Below are positions 1 through 9,129 of a stretch of DNA of 13,126 nt, piece after piece. The notes under the pieces are model-generated. The model did no database searches. It was not told the DNA's origin and was given only the letters and a program-made list of their open reading frames with translations. Positions within the stretch are counted from its first letter, which is position 1; every line of letters starts with the position of its first letter. Made by a program: the position numbers and the translations under genes. The stretch is taken from positions 1 through 13,126 of the forward strand of contig JAGWXN010000065.1 of the NCBI GenBank assembly GCA_018969885.1, read 5' to 3'. Source of the DNA: Betaproteobacteria bacterium. GTDB lineage: Bacteria; Pseudomonadota; Gammaproteobacteria; Burkholderiales; Burkholderiaceae.

Positions 1-971
1 TATTCGGCTTTCACGCCTGCACGCTCAATCACCTGCTTCCAGAGGGCGAGTTCGCGCCGGATCAGGTCTGTAAATGCCGCGCCGTCGATGCGTACCGCGC
101 GCGCGCCTTGCGAATCGAGGAAGGCTTTCACTTTCGGTTGCATGACCGCCTTGGCAATTTCCTCCTGCAGGCGGGTGATCACCGCTGCCGGGGTACCCGT
201 AGGCGCGAGGAATCCGAAGCGATAGACAACATCGTATTGGCCAAACCCTGATTCGGCGAAGGTGGGCAGCTCGGGAAACGCGGGCGAGCGCTGCGAGCCG
301 GTGACGGCGAGCGGTACGACGCGGTTGCCGCGAATGTGGCCCGAGGCGCCACCGAGGCTCGACACGGTGATGTCGATCTGGTTGCCGGCCGTATCGGTGA
401 GCGCGGCCGCTACGCCTCGAAACGGGACATGCGTCATTTCGAGGCCGGCCTGCATCAGGAAGAGCTCGGTCGCGAGATGTGCCGACGAGCCCTGTCCGCC
501 CGAGCCAAAAGTGAGTCCTTTGGGCTTTGCCTTGGCGAGGGCAACGACCTCGGCCACCGTCTTGGCGCCCAGGCCGGTACGCGCCACCATGACTGCGGGT
601 GCCTCGACTGGGATGGTGATCGCGACCAGGTCACGCAATACGTCGTAAGGCAGCGATTTATAGAGCCCAGGCGAGATGGTGAGGGAACTGTCGGTAAAGA
701 CCAGGGTGTGACCGTCCGGCCGAGCTTTGGCCACTTCGGCGGTGCCGATGGTGCCGGCCGCCCCGCCTTTGTTTTCGACCACAAACTGCTGGCCGATCTG
801 AGCCGAGAGTTCGGCTGCGATATTGCGGGCCGCCAGATCGGTGAGTGCGCCCGGCGCGAACGGCACCATGATGCGAACGGGTTGTGTGGGCCACTGCGCA
901 GCAGCGAGCGAGGGGAGTAGCGATAACGCGAGCGCCGCCAATGCGCGGGGCAAATGCAGTGAGCCAATCAC
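1..971 (-). CDS. Bug/TctC-family tripartite tricarboxylate transporter substrate-binding protein
   Basis: This is a periplasmic solute-binding protein of the Bug (TctC) family, which delivers small carboxylates or related ligands to TctAB-type transporters. The reading frame from GTG at 971 runs 323 codons to the window edge and ends on 'ta', so the stop codon (TAA or TAG) probably lies one base outside and the protein is essentially complete. Residues 1-25 form a signal peptide (hydrophobic stretch LAALALSLLPSLAAA, likely cut before Gln26). The mature part shows the family signatures WPTQPVRIMVPFAPG, GTIGTAEVAKARPDGHTL, SLPYD, FGSGGQGSSAHL and HVPFRG. The GTG start is supported by AGGAG six bases upstream (978-982). 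That site overlaps the TAG stop of the beta-propeller gene, so the two are probably translationally coupled. The ligand cannot be predicted, and no TctA or TctB membrane gene is in view. Confidence 0.9.
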   Translation of the reverse strand, partial: MIGSLHLPRALAALALSLLPSLAAAQWPTQPVRIMVPFAPGALTDLAARNIAAELSAQIGQQFVVENKGGAAGTIGTAEVAKARPDGHTLVFTDSSLTISPGLYKSLPYDVLRDLVAITIPVEAPAVMVARTGLGAKTVAEVVALAKAKPKGLTFGSGGQGSSAHLATELFLMQAGLEMTHVPFRGVAAALTDTAGNQIDITVSSLGGASGHIRGNRVVPLAVTGSQRSPAFPELPTFAESGFGQYDVVYRFGFLAPTGTPAAVITRLQEEIAKAVMQPKVKAFLDSQGARAVRIDGAAFTDLIRRELALWKQVIERAGVKAE

Positions 972-977
972 GGATGT

Positions 978-983
978 CTCCTA
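978..983 (-). promoter_or_regulatory. Ribosome binding site overlapping the upstream stop codon
   Basis: On the minus strand the bases TAGGAG combine the TAG stop of the beta-propeller gene (983-981) with an AGGAG Shine-Dalgarno sequence (982-978). This lies six bases before the GTG start of the Bug protein. It decides the GTG start and suggests coupled translation of the pair. Confidence 0.7.
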
Positions 984-2000
984 TCGATAAGTCCATTGCG
1001 CGGCGACTGCGCTCGAATCACTGGAAGGGGGCGCCGGTCGCCAGTGAAGCGCGCGAATCTCGCCGAATTCGCGCGCCAGTCGCGTCCAGTTCGTACCACC
1101 GTCGGTGCTGCGAAATACCTGGCCAAGGTTGGTACAGGTAAAGAGCAGCTGCGGGTTGGCCGGGTGCATCGCGACACACCAGACGGTGCTGTTCAGCATG
1201 CCGGGTAGCGTGATTTCATGCCAGTGATGGCCAGCGTCTTCGCTGCGAAGAAGCCGGCCCGTGCTGCCTGGCGGGCCGTTACCGTTAGTGAGGTAGAGCG
1301 TGCGACCATCGGGCGCGAGTTGAACCGCGCGTGAATACTGCCAGGGCGAGTCGATCGTCTCGTGCACCCAGCTTGCGCCGTTGTCGCGACTACGGTGCAG
1401 TCCCTTGTTGGTGGTGGCGAGCACAGCCTTGCCACCATCGGTATCGCGGATCACCGCGATGCCGTGGATGTCGCCCGACACCAGGCCCTGATCGAGGAAG
1501 GTCCAGTTGAGGCCGCTATCGGTGCTGCGCCAGATACCGCCGATTTCGATACCCGCCCAGATGGTCCCGCGATCGATCGGATCGAACAGGATTTGGGTGA
1601 CGCGTGTCGGGCCACGGTTGACGCTTGAAAAGGCCTGAACGCCCGGGGTACTCGATTGCAGCCAGTGACGACCCGCGTCGGTCGAGCGATAGAGCGCACC
1701 AGGTCGTGTGCCGGCGATCAGGATGCGCGGATCGTTCGGATCTTGCGCGATGGACCAGATATCAGCCATGGGTGAGGGCAGGCTCTCCCAGGCCTGTGTG
1801 CGCTCACTCCAACAGAAAAGACCCATGTCAGAGCCCGCGTAAAGGGTGTCCGGGTCGGAGGGGTGACTGCTGAAGCACCAGACCCGCGCCTCGGTGTAAA
1901 GCCCCGAGTGGCTGTTGGGGTGGATCCAGTGGTCACCCAGGTCGCTGCTGAACCAGGTGGAGTGGCCGGCTGTACCGGCATAGAGGCGAACGCCATGCAT
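981..2000 (-). CDS. Asp-box (BNR) repeat beta-propeller protein, sialidase/YCF48-like fold
   Basis: This is a 339-residue repeat protein. Six canonical Asp-box motifs (S-x-D-x-G-x-x-W) lie at residues 18-25, 106-113, 159-166, 204-211, 253-260 and 298-305. A degenerate seventh (SERTQAW) is at 65-71. The spacing of 41-53 residues fits one motif per blade of a seven-bladed propeller. Phrases such as HPANPQLLFTCTNLG and DPNDPRILIAGT follow the pattern of WD40/YVTN/BNR-like glycosidase-fold proteins. I see no signal peptide, no membrane segment and no assignable sialidase catalytic set, so an enzymatic role is not supported. I chose ATG at 2000 because GGAG stands eight bases upstream. A TTG at 2048 would add 16 residues but has no ribosome binding site. 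Its stop overlaps the ribosome binding site of the Bug gene, implying a shared transcript. Confidence 0.85.
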   Translation of the reverse strand: MHGVRLYAGTAGHSTWFSSDLGDHWIHPNSHSGLYTEARVWCFSSHPSDPDTLYAGSDMGLFCWSERTQAWESLPSPMADIWSIAQDPNDPRILIAGTRPGALYRSTDAGRHWLQSSTPGVQAFSSVNRGPTRVTQILFDPIDRGTIWAGIEIGGIWRSTDSGLNWTFLDQGLVSGDIHGIAVIRDTDGGKAVLATTNKGLHRSRDNGASWVHETIDSPWQYSRAVQLAPDGRTLYLTNGNGPPGSTGRLLRSEDAGHHWHEITLPGMLNSTVWCVAMHPANPQLLFTCTNLGQVFRSTDGGTNWTRLAREFGEIRALHWRPAPPSSDSSAVAAQWTYR

Positions 2001-2154
2001 CGCGAAATCTCCGCGCAACGGGGGCTGGACCATCGAGCCATGGGACAACGGGAGGCTGATGGTAGCCGAGCGCGGTGGGTGGTGTCGATGAGGTCGGTTT
2101 CACCGGCCTCGCCTGTGGCGCTGTGTAGCGATCTTTGCGGGCGATTCGTTGCCC

Positions 2155-3330
2155 TTAACGCAGCACCAGATCGTCGCGATGGATGAGTTCGGGCTCTTCG
2201 ATGTAGCCAAGGATTGACTCGATCTCGTGAGAGGCGCGCCGCATGATGCGGCGAGTGTCGGCCGACGAGTAATTGCTGAGGCCTCGCCCCAGTTCAACAC
2301 CTTGAGCGTTTCGGATGGCAATGACCTCGCCCCGCTCATAGTCGCCTTGAACCTCTGTGACGCCAATGGGCAGCAGACTGCGGCCGGCTGCGCAGAGCGC
2401 GCGCGCAGCGCCCTCGTCGACCGTGACCGAGCCGCGAAGCTGAAGGTGATCTGCCATCCATTGCTTGCGCGCGGCCAGCCGAGGCAGGTCGGCGATGAAC
2501 TGGGTTCCGAGTGCATCGCCCGCGGCAAGCCTCCGAAGCACGCCCTCGAGTCGTCCCGATGCCACCACCGTGCTCGCGCCCCCGCGTGCTGCGCGTTGTG
2601 CTGCGCGAACCTTGGTGATCATGCCGCCCCGCGCAATCGATGAACCGGTGCCGCCTGCGATCGCCTCTAACCGGGGGTCGCCCGCCCGCACGGCGGCAAG
2701 CAAGGTTGCCGATGGGTCGCGGCGTGGGTCAGCGGTAAAGAGCCCCTGCTGGTCAGTGAGGATCACCAGGGCATCAGCGTCGATCAGGTTGGTGACCAGC
2801 GCGCCCAGCGTGTCGTTATCGCCAAACTTGATCTCGTCGGTCACGACCGTGTCGTTCTCGTTGATGATCGGTACCACAGCGAGCTCGAGCAGGGTTCGAA
2901 GCGTGGAGCGCGCGTTCAGGTAGCGCTTCCGGTCTGCCAGATCTTCATGGGTGAGCAGCACCTGAGCCGTGCGCAGGCCATGCTCGGCAAAGCAGCTCTC
3001 GTAGACTTGTGCGAGCCCCATCTGCCCGACCGCGGCAGCGGCCTGCAGTTCATGCATTTCCCGCGGACGTTGGCTCCAGCCCAATCGTTTCATGCCCTCG
3101 GCCACGGCACCCGAGGAGACCACCACCACCTGTTTGCCGCCCGCGCGAAGCGACGCGATTTCGGCGCCCCAGCGTGAGATGGCGGCGCGGTCGAGCCCAC
3201 GACCCTCGTCGGTCACCAGGCTGGACCCGACCTTGACGACGATCCGGCGCGCCGCGGCCACCACGCGAACATCGGCCGCGTGGGCGAGCGCAAGCCCCTG
3301 AGCGGTGGTGTCTGGCTCGTTGCGTTCCAC
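2155..3330 (-). CDS. proB: Glutamate 5-kinase (ProB)
   Basis: ProB phosphorylates L-glutamate with ATP to gamma-glutamyl phosphate, the first and usually feedback-controlled step of proline synthesis in the cytoplasm. The 391-residue product has an amino-acid kinase domain with [10 protein letters not shown] at residues 31-40, [12 protein letters not shown] near 69-80, the glutamate-binding segment [18 protein letters not shown] near 156-173, [13 protein letters not shown] near 191-203 and [14 protein letters not shown] near 227-240. A C-terminal PUA domain covers about residues 298-375. The protein is typical in length, apart from about 20 extra N-terminal residues compared with many homologues. 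The start is GTG at 3330, with GAGGG about five bases upstream; later GTG codons 23 and 24 lack a ribosome binding site. It follows obgE by 17 bases, so they are co-transcribed. The proA partner is not in the window. Confidence 0.97.
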   Translation of the reverse strand: MERNEPDTTAQGLALAHAADVRVVAAARRIVVKVGSSLVTDEGRGLDRAAISRWGAEIASLRAGGKQVVVVSSGAVAEGMKRLGWSQRPREMHELQAAAAVGQMGLAQVYESCFAEHGLRTAQVLLTHEDLADRKRYLNARSTLRTLLELAVVPIINENDTVVTDEIKFGDNDTLGALVTNLIDADALVILTDQQGLFTADPRRDPSATLLAAVRAGDPRLEAIAGGTGSSIARGGMITKVRAAQRAARGGASTVVASGRLEGVLRRLAAGDALGTQFIADLPRLAARKQWMADHLQLRGSVTVDEGAARALCAAGRSLLPIGVTEVQGDYERGEVIAIRNAQGVELGRGLSNYSSADTRRIMRRASHEIESILGYIEEPELIHRDDLVLR

Positions 3331-3347
3331 CCGTTCCCTCTCTCAGG

Positions 3348-4571
<1,224 letters not shown>

Positions 4572-4832
4572 TTACTGAAGGGGGGCGATCCGCACGGTAC
4601 GCCGGCGGGCCGGCCCCTTGACCGCGAACTCGACCTTGCCTTCGATGAGGGCATAGAGCGTGTGGTCTTTGCCCAAACCGACGTTTTCGCCGGGATGGAA
4701 TTGCGTGCCGCGCTGACGAACGATGATGGATCCGGCCGTGACGGTTTCACCGCCGTAGGCCTTGATGCCCAGCATTTTCGGTTGCGAGTCGCGACCGTTA
4801 CGCGTAGAGCCGCCGCCTTTTTTCTGTGCCAT
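4572..4832 (-). CDS. rpmA: 50S ribosomal protein L27
   Basis: L27 is a large-subunit protein whose N-terminal tail reaches the peptidyl transferase centre and helps position tRNA. The 86-residue product begins [19 protein letters not shown] and carries [17 protein letters not shown] and [18 protein letters not shown], diagnostic for bL27. There is no N-terminal extension of the kind that is cleaved in Firmicutes. The start is ATG at 4832, with GGAG upstream lying just past the rplU stop codon. The gap to rplU is only 16 bases, so the two ribosomal proteins are co-transcribed and made in step. Confidence 0.98.
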   Translation of the reverse strand: MAQKKGGGSTRNGRDSQPKMLGIKAYGGETVTAGSIIVRQRGTQFHPGENVGLGKDHTLYALIEGKVEFAVKGPARRRTVRIAPLQ

Positions 4833-4848
4833 GGTGAGTGATCTCCGG

Positions 4849-5202
4849 TTACTGGGCGGGTGCTTCGGCCGCAGCCGTTGCTTCGCCAAGCGACGATGCG
4901 ATGCGGCTTACCAGGATTTCGGTGTAATTCTGGCGATGGCCCTGGCGCTTCTGATAGTGCTTGCGCCGACGCATTTTGAAAATGCGAACCTTGTCGTGAC
5001 GACCGTGGGAGAGCACCTTTGCCGAAACCGTTGCGCCGGCTACAAGCGGCGTGCCGACGGCGATTTGCTCACCGTTGCTCACAGCCAGAACCTGATCAAT
5101 GGTGATTTCGACTCCGATGTCCGCCGGCATCTGTTCTACTTTGATTTTATCGCCGGCGCTCACTTTGTATTGTTTGCCACCGGTTTTTATGACCGCGTAC
5201 AT
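4849..5202 (-). CDS. rplU: 50S ribosomal protein L21
   Basis: L21 is a structural protein of the large ribosomal subunit that binds 23S rRNA. The 117-residue product starts [14 protein letters not shown] at ATG 5202 and contains the bL21 signature [21 protein letters not shown]. Its tail ([12 protein letters not shown]) is Ala/Glu-rich and about 12 residues longer than the minimal L21. A ribosome binding site, AAGGGG, lies seven bases before the start. This is the first gene of the rplU-rpmA(-obgE-proB) operon and has a good sigma-70-type promoter about 70 bases upstream. Confidence 0.98.
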   Translation of the reverse strand: MYAVIKTGGKQYKVSAGDKIKVEQMPADIGVEITIDQVLAVSNGEQIAVGTPLVAGATVSAKVLSHGRHDKVRIFKMRRRKHYQKRQGHRQNYTEILVSRIASSLGEATAAAEAPAQ

Positions 5203-5269
5203 GGAAAGACCCCTTTTGCTTTGTTCCCGCGCTTTGTTCCCGTGTGGTGTGGTTACGAGGGAACCGAAG

Positions 5270-5298
5270 ATTGTCGCAAATTCCGATACTTGAGTCAA
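5270..5298 (-). promoter_or_regulatory. Sigma-70-type promoter of the rplU-rpmA operon
   Basis: On the minus strand a -35 box TTGACT (5298-5293) is followed after 17 bases by GACAAT (5275-5270). The predicted transcript starts near 5263, leaving a leader of about 60 bases before rplU. The -35 box matches consensus at 5 of 6 positions and the -10 at 4 of 6. Confidence 0.6.
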
Positions 5299-5432
5299 AA
5301 AGTTGCCGTTCGGGACGGGTGCGCGGCGGACGGGGAGCGTCGATCCCCCGCTGGCGCGGTGGTGGGGGCGCGCGGTGAGGTCTAATGCTCGCGTGGAGCA
5401 GGTGGCCTGGCACCGGCGTACACCACGCGGAC

Positions 5433-5438
5433 TATAAT
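5433..5438 (+). promoter_or_regulatory. Perfect -10 hexamer upstream of ispB
   Basis: A consensus TATAAT at 5433-5438 lies about 110 bases before the ATG chosen for ispB and 73 bases before the alternative GTG. No convincing -35 box stands at a normal distance; the best nearby is TGGCAC at 5408-5413 with a 19-base spacer. The promoter may need an activator or rely mainly on the -10. Confidence 0.5.
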
Positions 5439-5546
5439 CAACGGTTTCCCTGAAGCAAGCGCGCTCGCGAGCATTCGTCGCCGCTCCATTGCGGTTGCGG
5501 CAGGGCCCATGTGTCGGGCACCAGCGCCCTCGCCACTTTTCCGCGG

Positions 5547-6530
5547 ATGAAACCCTCCGAACTTTTCCCTGCTCTGGCCCCCGACCTTGAGGCAACCGAC
5601 CGAATGATCCGGCGTAGCCTCGCCTCCGAGGTGGCGCTAGTCAGCACGATCTCCGACTATATCGTTGGGTCGGGGGGCAAACGGATCCGACCGCTGCTGC
5701 TTCTTTCCGTGGCCCGAGCTTTGGGGTTTACCGGCGACTCGCACCACCATCGCCTCGCCGCGGTGGTGGAATTCATCCATACCGCCACCTTGCTCCACGA
5801 CGACGTGGTCGATGAGTCCGATTTGCGGCGCGGTCGGAGCACGGCCAACGCTTCGTTCGGTAATCCGGCCGCCGTGCTGGTGGGCGATTTTGTCTACTCC
5901 CGGGCGTTTCAGATGATGGTCGAGGTTGACGACATGCGTGTGATGCGCGTGCTGGCCGATGCCACCAACGTCATTGCCGAAGGCGAAGTCCTGCAGTTGA
6001 TGAACTGCCACGACCCCGACACGGACGAGGCGCGCTATCTGCAGGTCATACGGTTTAAAACAGCGAAGCTTTTTGAGGCGGCGGCTCGATTGGGTGCCAT
6101 GCTCTGTCATGCCCCGGCGGTAGTTGAGGAAGCTGCGGCGTCGTTCGGGCGGCACCTGGGCACAGCCTTCCAGCTGGTCGATGATGTGCTTGATTACAGC
6201 GGCGACACAACCGAAATCGGCAAGAACGTGGGCGACGATCTGCGCGAAGGTAAGCCCACTCTGCCTCTCATTCACGTCATGAGCCATGGCACGAGCGCCG
6301 ACCGACAACTGATCCGGTCGGCGATCGAGCAGGGTGGTGATGTGGAATTCGACCGGGTCGTCGCTGCGATCCGCCGCAGCGGCTCACTCGACTATGCGCG
6401 CCAGATGGCATTGAACGAGGCCGAGCTCGCTCGCGCGGCTGCGCGCACCATGCTCCGCGACGTCCAGTCGGGCGAATTCAGCGCAATATTGATGAGCTTG
6501 CCGGGGTTGGCGGTCGAGCGCGCAAATTAG
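5547..6530 (+). CDS. ispB: Polyprenyl (octaprenyl-type) diphosphate synthase
   Basis: This trans-isoprenyl diphosphate synthase condenses isopentenyl diphosphate units onto an allylic primer to build the side chain of ubiquinone. The 327-residue product has GGKRIRP at 43-49, the first Asp-rich motif DDVVD at 85-89 followed by [14 protein letters not shown] near 171-179, the second Asp-rich motif DDVLD at 212-216, and [19 protein letters not shown] at 225-243. All expected catalytic residues are present and the length is normal. The start is uncertain. ATG at 5547 gives the usual N-terminus but lacks a clear ribosome binding site, while GTG at 5511 has a weak AGGG and would add 12 residues. 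The chain length (C40 or other) cannot be read from the sequence. The gene is divergent from rplU. Confidence 0.95.
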   Translation: MKPSELFPALAPDLEATDRMIRRSLASEVALVSTISDYIVGSGGKRIRPLLLLSVARALGFTGDSHHHRLAAVVEFIHTATLLHDDVVDESDLRRGRSTANASFGNPAAVLVGDFVYSRAFQMMVEVDDMRVMRVLADATNVIAEGEVLQLMNCHDPDTDEARYLQVIRFKTAKLFEAAARLGAMLCHAPAVVEEAAASFGRHLGTAFQLVDDVLDYSGDTTEIGKNVGDDLREGKPTLPLIHVMSHGTSADRQLIRSAIEQGGDVEFDRVVAAIRRSGSLDYARQMALNEAELARAAARTMLRDVQSGEFSAILMSLPGLAVERAN

Positions 6531-6552
6531 GTGCAAGCCCGCCGGCAGAAAA

Positions 6553-7602
6553 TCATTTCCCTGCTGGCTGGGGGGCAGGCGAGGGCCGTGGCAAGGATCG
6601 ACGAACGACCGGCGGCTGACCAAAATCGGTGACCGCGCCGGTCACGTTACCCGAGGCATCGAGCATCAACACATCCGATCCCGCGCGGACGTAGCGCGAG
6701 CCAGATGGCGCCGGGCCCAAACGCTCTGCCAGTACATTGGGCAGGTCCCGGGCTTCATTTTCAAGCGCGCGCGGGAGCGGTTCGCCTACACGCCACAGCT
6801 TGACCGGATTCTGCGACTGACATCGCCCCTCGCGTGCGATGAGCCCCACCGGGCATTCGCCAATTTCATAAGACTGGGAGAAATAATCGCTCACGGCTTT
6901 ACGCTGTTGATCGCTGAAAGCGTTGGTCTGCGCTTGACCCCCACCGCCCCCCCCTTGCGAGGAGCCGCCCGAGCCGTAGTCGCCTCGGTCACCTTGGCGG
7001 ATATTCACCATGCCGATGGGCGGCAGTGGCATCGCGCCCGCCGATTGAAGAATCGGGCGCGGGGGTTCGGTGCGGATGGTTTCAACGGTGGGCTGGAAGG
7101 TGCGCGGTGTGGCGTCGTAGAGCTGCCGAAGGATTGCTGGATCGTTTTGAGACTGCGCCTCGATGGCGGTATCGATCAGACCCATCAGTTCAGCGGAATC
7201 TGCCGTTCCCAGCCAGGCAGACCGGTTCGAACCCAGAAGGCTTAGCTTATCGGCGGTGCAGCCCTCGAGGTTACGCCGCAGCCACTGGCGAGCCAGCACG
7301 GCGCGTTCAGTGGGGTTGTGGGTGTCGAGCGCGATGGCTCGAAACTGTGCGATCAGGCAAGGGGCGCCGGGCACAGCGGGGCGCTGGGGCTGCGGGTTGG
7401 CGGTGCCAGCCTGCCCCGTGGCCGACGATGCCGGCGCGGCCTGGGCGGCGGGCGCCGGCGCAGGGCGGGCTGCCGGTGCGGGCGGGTTCGCCGGGGGCGC
7501 AGGCTGTGCGGCCTGACCCCAGGCGGGGCCGCCGGGCACGATCAGGCATACGGCAAACAGCAGCCGGGCGGTGGCACTTTGACGAGCGGGTTGAGTGTTC
7601 AT
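6553..7602 (-). CDS. Secreted Pro/Ala-rich protein with C-terminal RcnB/CigR-like domain
   Basis: This 349-residue envelope protein has an unknown role. Residues 1-30 look like a signal peptide (hydrophobic LLFAVCLIVPGGPAWG, cut near AWG-QA). An Ala/Pro-rich low-complexity linker spans about 31-80. A predicted helical segment follows at about 80-165, then a Gly/Ser linker (SGGSSQGGGGGG, 211-222). The C-terminal part (about 249-326) reads CPVGLIAREGRC, WRVGEPLPRAL, then SGSRYVRAGSDVLMLDASGNV. This follows the layout of RcnB-family periplasmic proteins, in which a Cys-bounded CPxGL segment precedes a WxxGxxLP motif and a YVRVGxDxLLID strand. Cysteines 82/115 and 250/261 could form two disulfides. 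RcnB affects metal export in enterobacteria, but that function should not be transferred here. The gene ends 22 bases from the convergent ispB stop; a ribosome binding site before ATG 7602 is not obvious. Confidence 0.72.
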   Translation of the reverse strand: MNTQPARQSATARLLFAVCLIVPGGPAWGQAAQPAPPANPPAPAARPAPAPAAQAAPASSATGQAGTANPQPQRPAVPGAPCLIAQFRAIALDTHNPTERAVLARQWLRRNLEGCTADKLSLLGSNRSAWLGTADSAELMGLIDTAIEAQSQNDPAILRQLYDATPRTFQPTVETIRTEPPRPILQSAGAMPLPPIGMVNIRQGDRGDYGSGGSSQGGGGGGQAQTNAFSDQQRKAVSDYFSQSYEIGECPVGLIAREGRCQSQNPVKLWRVGEPLPRALENEARDLPNVLAERLGPAPSGSRYVRAGSDVLMLDASGNVTGAVTDFGQPPVVRRSLPRPSPAPQPAGK

Positions 7603-7869
7603 CGTGGAGTCGGCTGGGCGAAGCAGGCCAAAAATCGCGGGCGGATCAGAAAGCAGCGCGTCCCTTGAGGGAGTCGGGTCGAGAGTAACCGACTTGAGCC
7701 TCGCGGCTGGCAGTACGGTGGACGCAAATCAGGACGGGTGACCGGCCCGGTACGGACAAGCTCAGCTCGGGCTTTCCGCCTGCGGCGACAGGAAGCCAGA
7801 ACAGTCAAGGCGCGAGCATCCTGCTGATCGTCGTTCGGGAGGCGGTCTGTAAGCGCCTGAGTCAGCAGT
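7603..7869. other. Non-coding stretch between the RcnB-like gene and the tRNA promoter
   Basis: About 270 bases hold no gene that I can support. The stretch should include the minus-strand promoter of the RcnB-like gene, but I find no convincing -35/-10 pair. A minus-strand open frame across 7599-7952 has an Arg-rich composition and no domain resemblance, and it overlaps the tRNA promoter, so I treat it as chance. Confidence 0.4.
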
Positions 7870-7898
7870 TTCACGACCAATTTCTTCCTTGTTATACT
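7870..7898 (+). promoter_or_regulatory. Promoter of tRNA-Pro
   Basis: TTCACG (7870-7875) and TATACT (7893-7898) are separated by 17 bases. The -10 matches consensus at 5 of 6 positions. They lie about 90 bases before the mature tRNA 5' end. I see no GC-rich discriminator after the -10 strong enough to argue for stringent control. Confidence 0.5.
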
Positions 7899-7987
7899 GC
7901 CTGGCTTCGCAAAGAAAGCGGCGCACGTAACGAAAACAGTGTTTTCGGCCACGAGCGAGGTTTTCTGGCCAGTCAGGCCGGCGATTT

Positions 7988-8080
<93 letters not shown>

Positions 8081-8092
8081 CAGTTATTCATG

Positions 8093-8129
8093 GCCCGCAG
8101 GGTCGTTTGGCTCGCGGGGCTTTGTTTTT
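8093..8129 (+). terminator. Probable intrinsic terminator of tRNA-Pro
   Basis: GCCCGC at 8093-8098 can pair with GCGGGGC at 8114-8120 (one bulged base). It is followed by TTTGTTTTT at 8121-8129. The loop is fairly long at 15 bases. The position just after the tRNA and the T-tract support termination. Confidence 0.45.
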
Positions 8130-8416
8130 CCAGAGCTCCCCGTTCGACCGCGGCCACAGTGTGCCAACCCTGGCGCCACGCGACCTCCACTTGTTTGAAC
8201 GCAGGTGTAGCAAGGTTTTCGGTTAGCTACTCCGGGCGGCAGGTATACGGGATGGGTAGTGGTGCCAGCGTCAATTTTCTTTACGCTTGCTGCGTGGCTG
8301 TTTGACGGCTTGGGACTGGGCCGTTTCTGAGGCTGAGGGTCGGCACGGACCGAGATGACCCGACCAGGTTTGCTACAGGGACGAGCAGCCTCTTCACCAG
8401 AGGTCTGTGCGTACCT
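8130..8416. other. Start of the accessory region, no recognised gene
   Basis: About 290 bases between the tRNA terminator and the DUF5615 pseudogene. Small open frames exist on both strands, but none has a convincing start, ribosome binding site or domain. The minus-strand frame that continues past the DUF5615 stop stays open to 8087 without a start codon upstream of it. I see no integrase fragment here, which would be expected in an intact tRNA-inserted element. Confidence 0.4.
8364..8378 (+). repeat. 15-bp direct repeat, left copy
   Basis: CCAGGTTTGCTACAG occurs here and again at 9130-9144 in the same orientation. The two copies enclose the DUF433/DUF5615 pair (766-base offset), as would the ends of an inserted or recombined cassette. 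Confidence 0.5.
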
Positions 8417-8770
8417 TCAATCGTGGACCACAAGACCGATTGTGCTGAGCTCCACGAAACGTGAAGTGCCCAGCGCTGCATGGATTGAAGCCCAGTGTCG
8501 ATCTATCAAGGATTCGAGCGCGTCATTACGGATGTTTCCGGTCGTAATCAACCAAAGCCTCGCCGGTACGCCGTTCAGAATGTAGGACTGAACGAAATCA
8601 TCGTCCTTCGTCACAATAAACCTGCCTTCCAGGTCAGCGTAAGCAATCAGCGCTTGGTCCGTCGATGCGTTTCCCGAGGGCAAGTCAAAGGTATGAATCG
8701 CGTCGAACCCGCGATCGTTCAGCCATCGCGCCAAACGCCGCGGTCACTGCGCATCGATCAGGAACTTCAC
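8417..8770 (-). pseudogene. DUF5615 PIN-like toxin family gene with stop at codon 9
   Basis: The frame from GTG 8770 reads VKFLIDAQ, then TGA (8746-8744), then PRRLARWLNDRGFDAIHT and on to the normal end at 8417. Without the stop the protein would be 117 residues, the usual size for DUF5615 (Mut7-C-like, PIN-like) proteins. Those members typically begin MKFLIDAQLPPRLARWL, so the TGA sits exactly where a leucine belongs and no base is lost or gained. The rest looks sound: TDQALI, then TKDDDF, which supplies the acidic residues of the PIN-like core, and LITTGN. The GTG start overlaps the DUF433 stop by four bases (GTGA), the classical coupled arrangement. A TTG at 8734, just after the stop, could give an internal product lacking the first strand and its aspartate. 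The gene is probably inactive, unless the stop is a sequencing error or is read through. Confidence 0.82.
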
Positions 8771-8991
8771 GCTGCAAGGGGCTCGATGTGTCGTATGCGC
8801 GATAAGCGCGCCGCGAATGCCAAGACCGCATGAATGTCGGCCAGCTCAAGGTCAGGGTAATCGTCAATGATCCCCTGCGGCGTCATGCCTGCGGCCAACC
8901 ACTGCAGCACCACCTCGACCGGATAGCGCAGACCGCGCACGCAGGGTTTGCCGTGGCAGACATTGGGATCGATAGTGATTCGTTCAATCAT
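8767..8991 (-). CDS. DUF433 domain protein, putative antitoxin of a DUF433/DUF5615 pair
   Basis: This 74-residue protein has the DUF433 pattern: an N-terminal RITIDPNVCHGKPCVRGLRYPVEVVLQWLAAGMT followed by the helical DDYPDLELADIHAVLAFAA. DUF433 (VapB-like, winged-helix or HTH-like) proteins are commonly encoded just before a DUF5615 PIN-like partner and are regarded as antitoxins. Here the partner follows with a 4-base overlap but is interrupted. The antitoxin frame is intact from ATG 8991. Its ribosome binding site is weak (GGAA eight bases upstream). It probably binds DNA and may regulate its own promoter; a near-palindrome stands 25 bases upstream of the start. Confidence 0.85.
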   Translation of the reverse strand: MIERITIDPNVCHGKPCVRGLRYPVEVVLQWLAAGMTPQGIIDDYPDLELADIHAVLAFAARLSRIRHIEPLAA

Positions 8992-9015
8992 GACGGTTCC
9001 AGGCAGAGAACTATC

Positions 9016-9029
9016 GCCTGAGCTTAGGC
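9016..9029. promoter_or_regulatory. Near-palindrome upstream of DUF433, possible operator
   Basis: GCCTGAGCTTAGGC is a 14-base near-perfect palindrome (one G-T pair) located 25 bases before the DUF433 start. Its position fits an autoregulatory operator for a toxin-antitoxin operon, but it rests on position and symmetry alone. Confidence 0.3.
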
Positions 9030-9129
9030 AATTCGCTGGTATCCCGCAAGGTGTCTGCGGTCGGCTGGTTGATGGGATCGGCCTGCGCGGGCGTCGGGTG
9101 CGGTGGGTGGCTTGCCCAAGCCTGGAGGG

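Noticed and set aside
2090..2110. Hairpin GAGGTCGG/CCGGCCTC between proB and the beta-propeller gene as a terminator.
   Set aside because: The stem has a G-T pair and no T-tract follows on the minus strand, so termination is not supported.
5405..5425. Possible sigma-54 promoter (TGGCAC) upstream of ispB.
   Set aside because: The -12 GC element is missing at the required distance; the nearby TATAAT is a better explanation.
7599..7952. Minus-strand 117-codon open frame upstream of the RcnB-like gene.
   Set aside because: It overlaps the tRNA-Pro promoter, has an Arg-rich random-looking composition and ends in the adjacent gene's start region.
8087..8416. Minus-strand frame that stays open for about 110 codons beyond the DUF5615 stop.
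   Set aside because: It has no start codon or ribosome binding site near its beginning and no recognisable domain, and an open frame of this length is not rare in GC-rich DNA.
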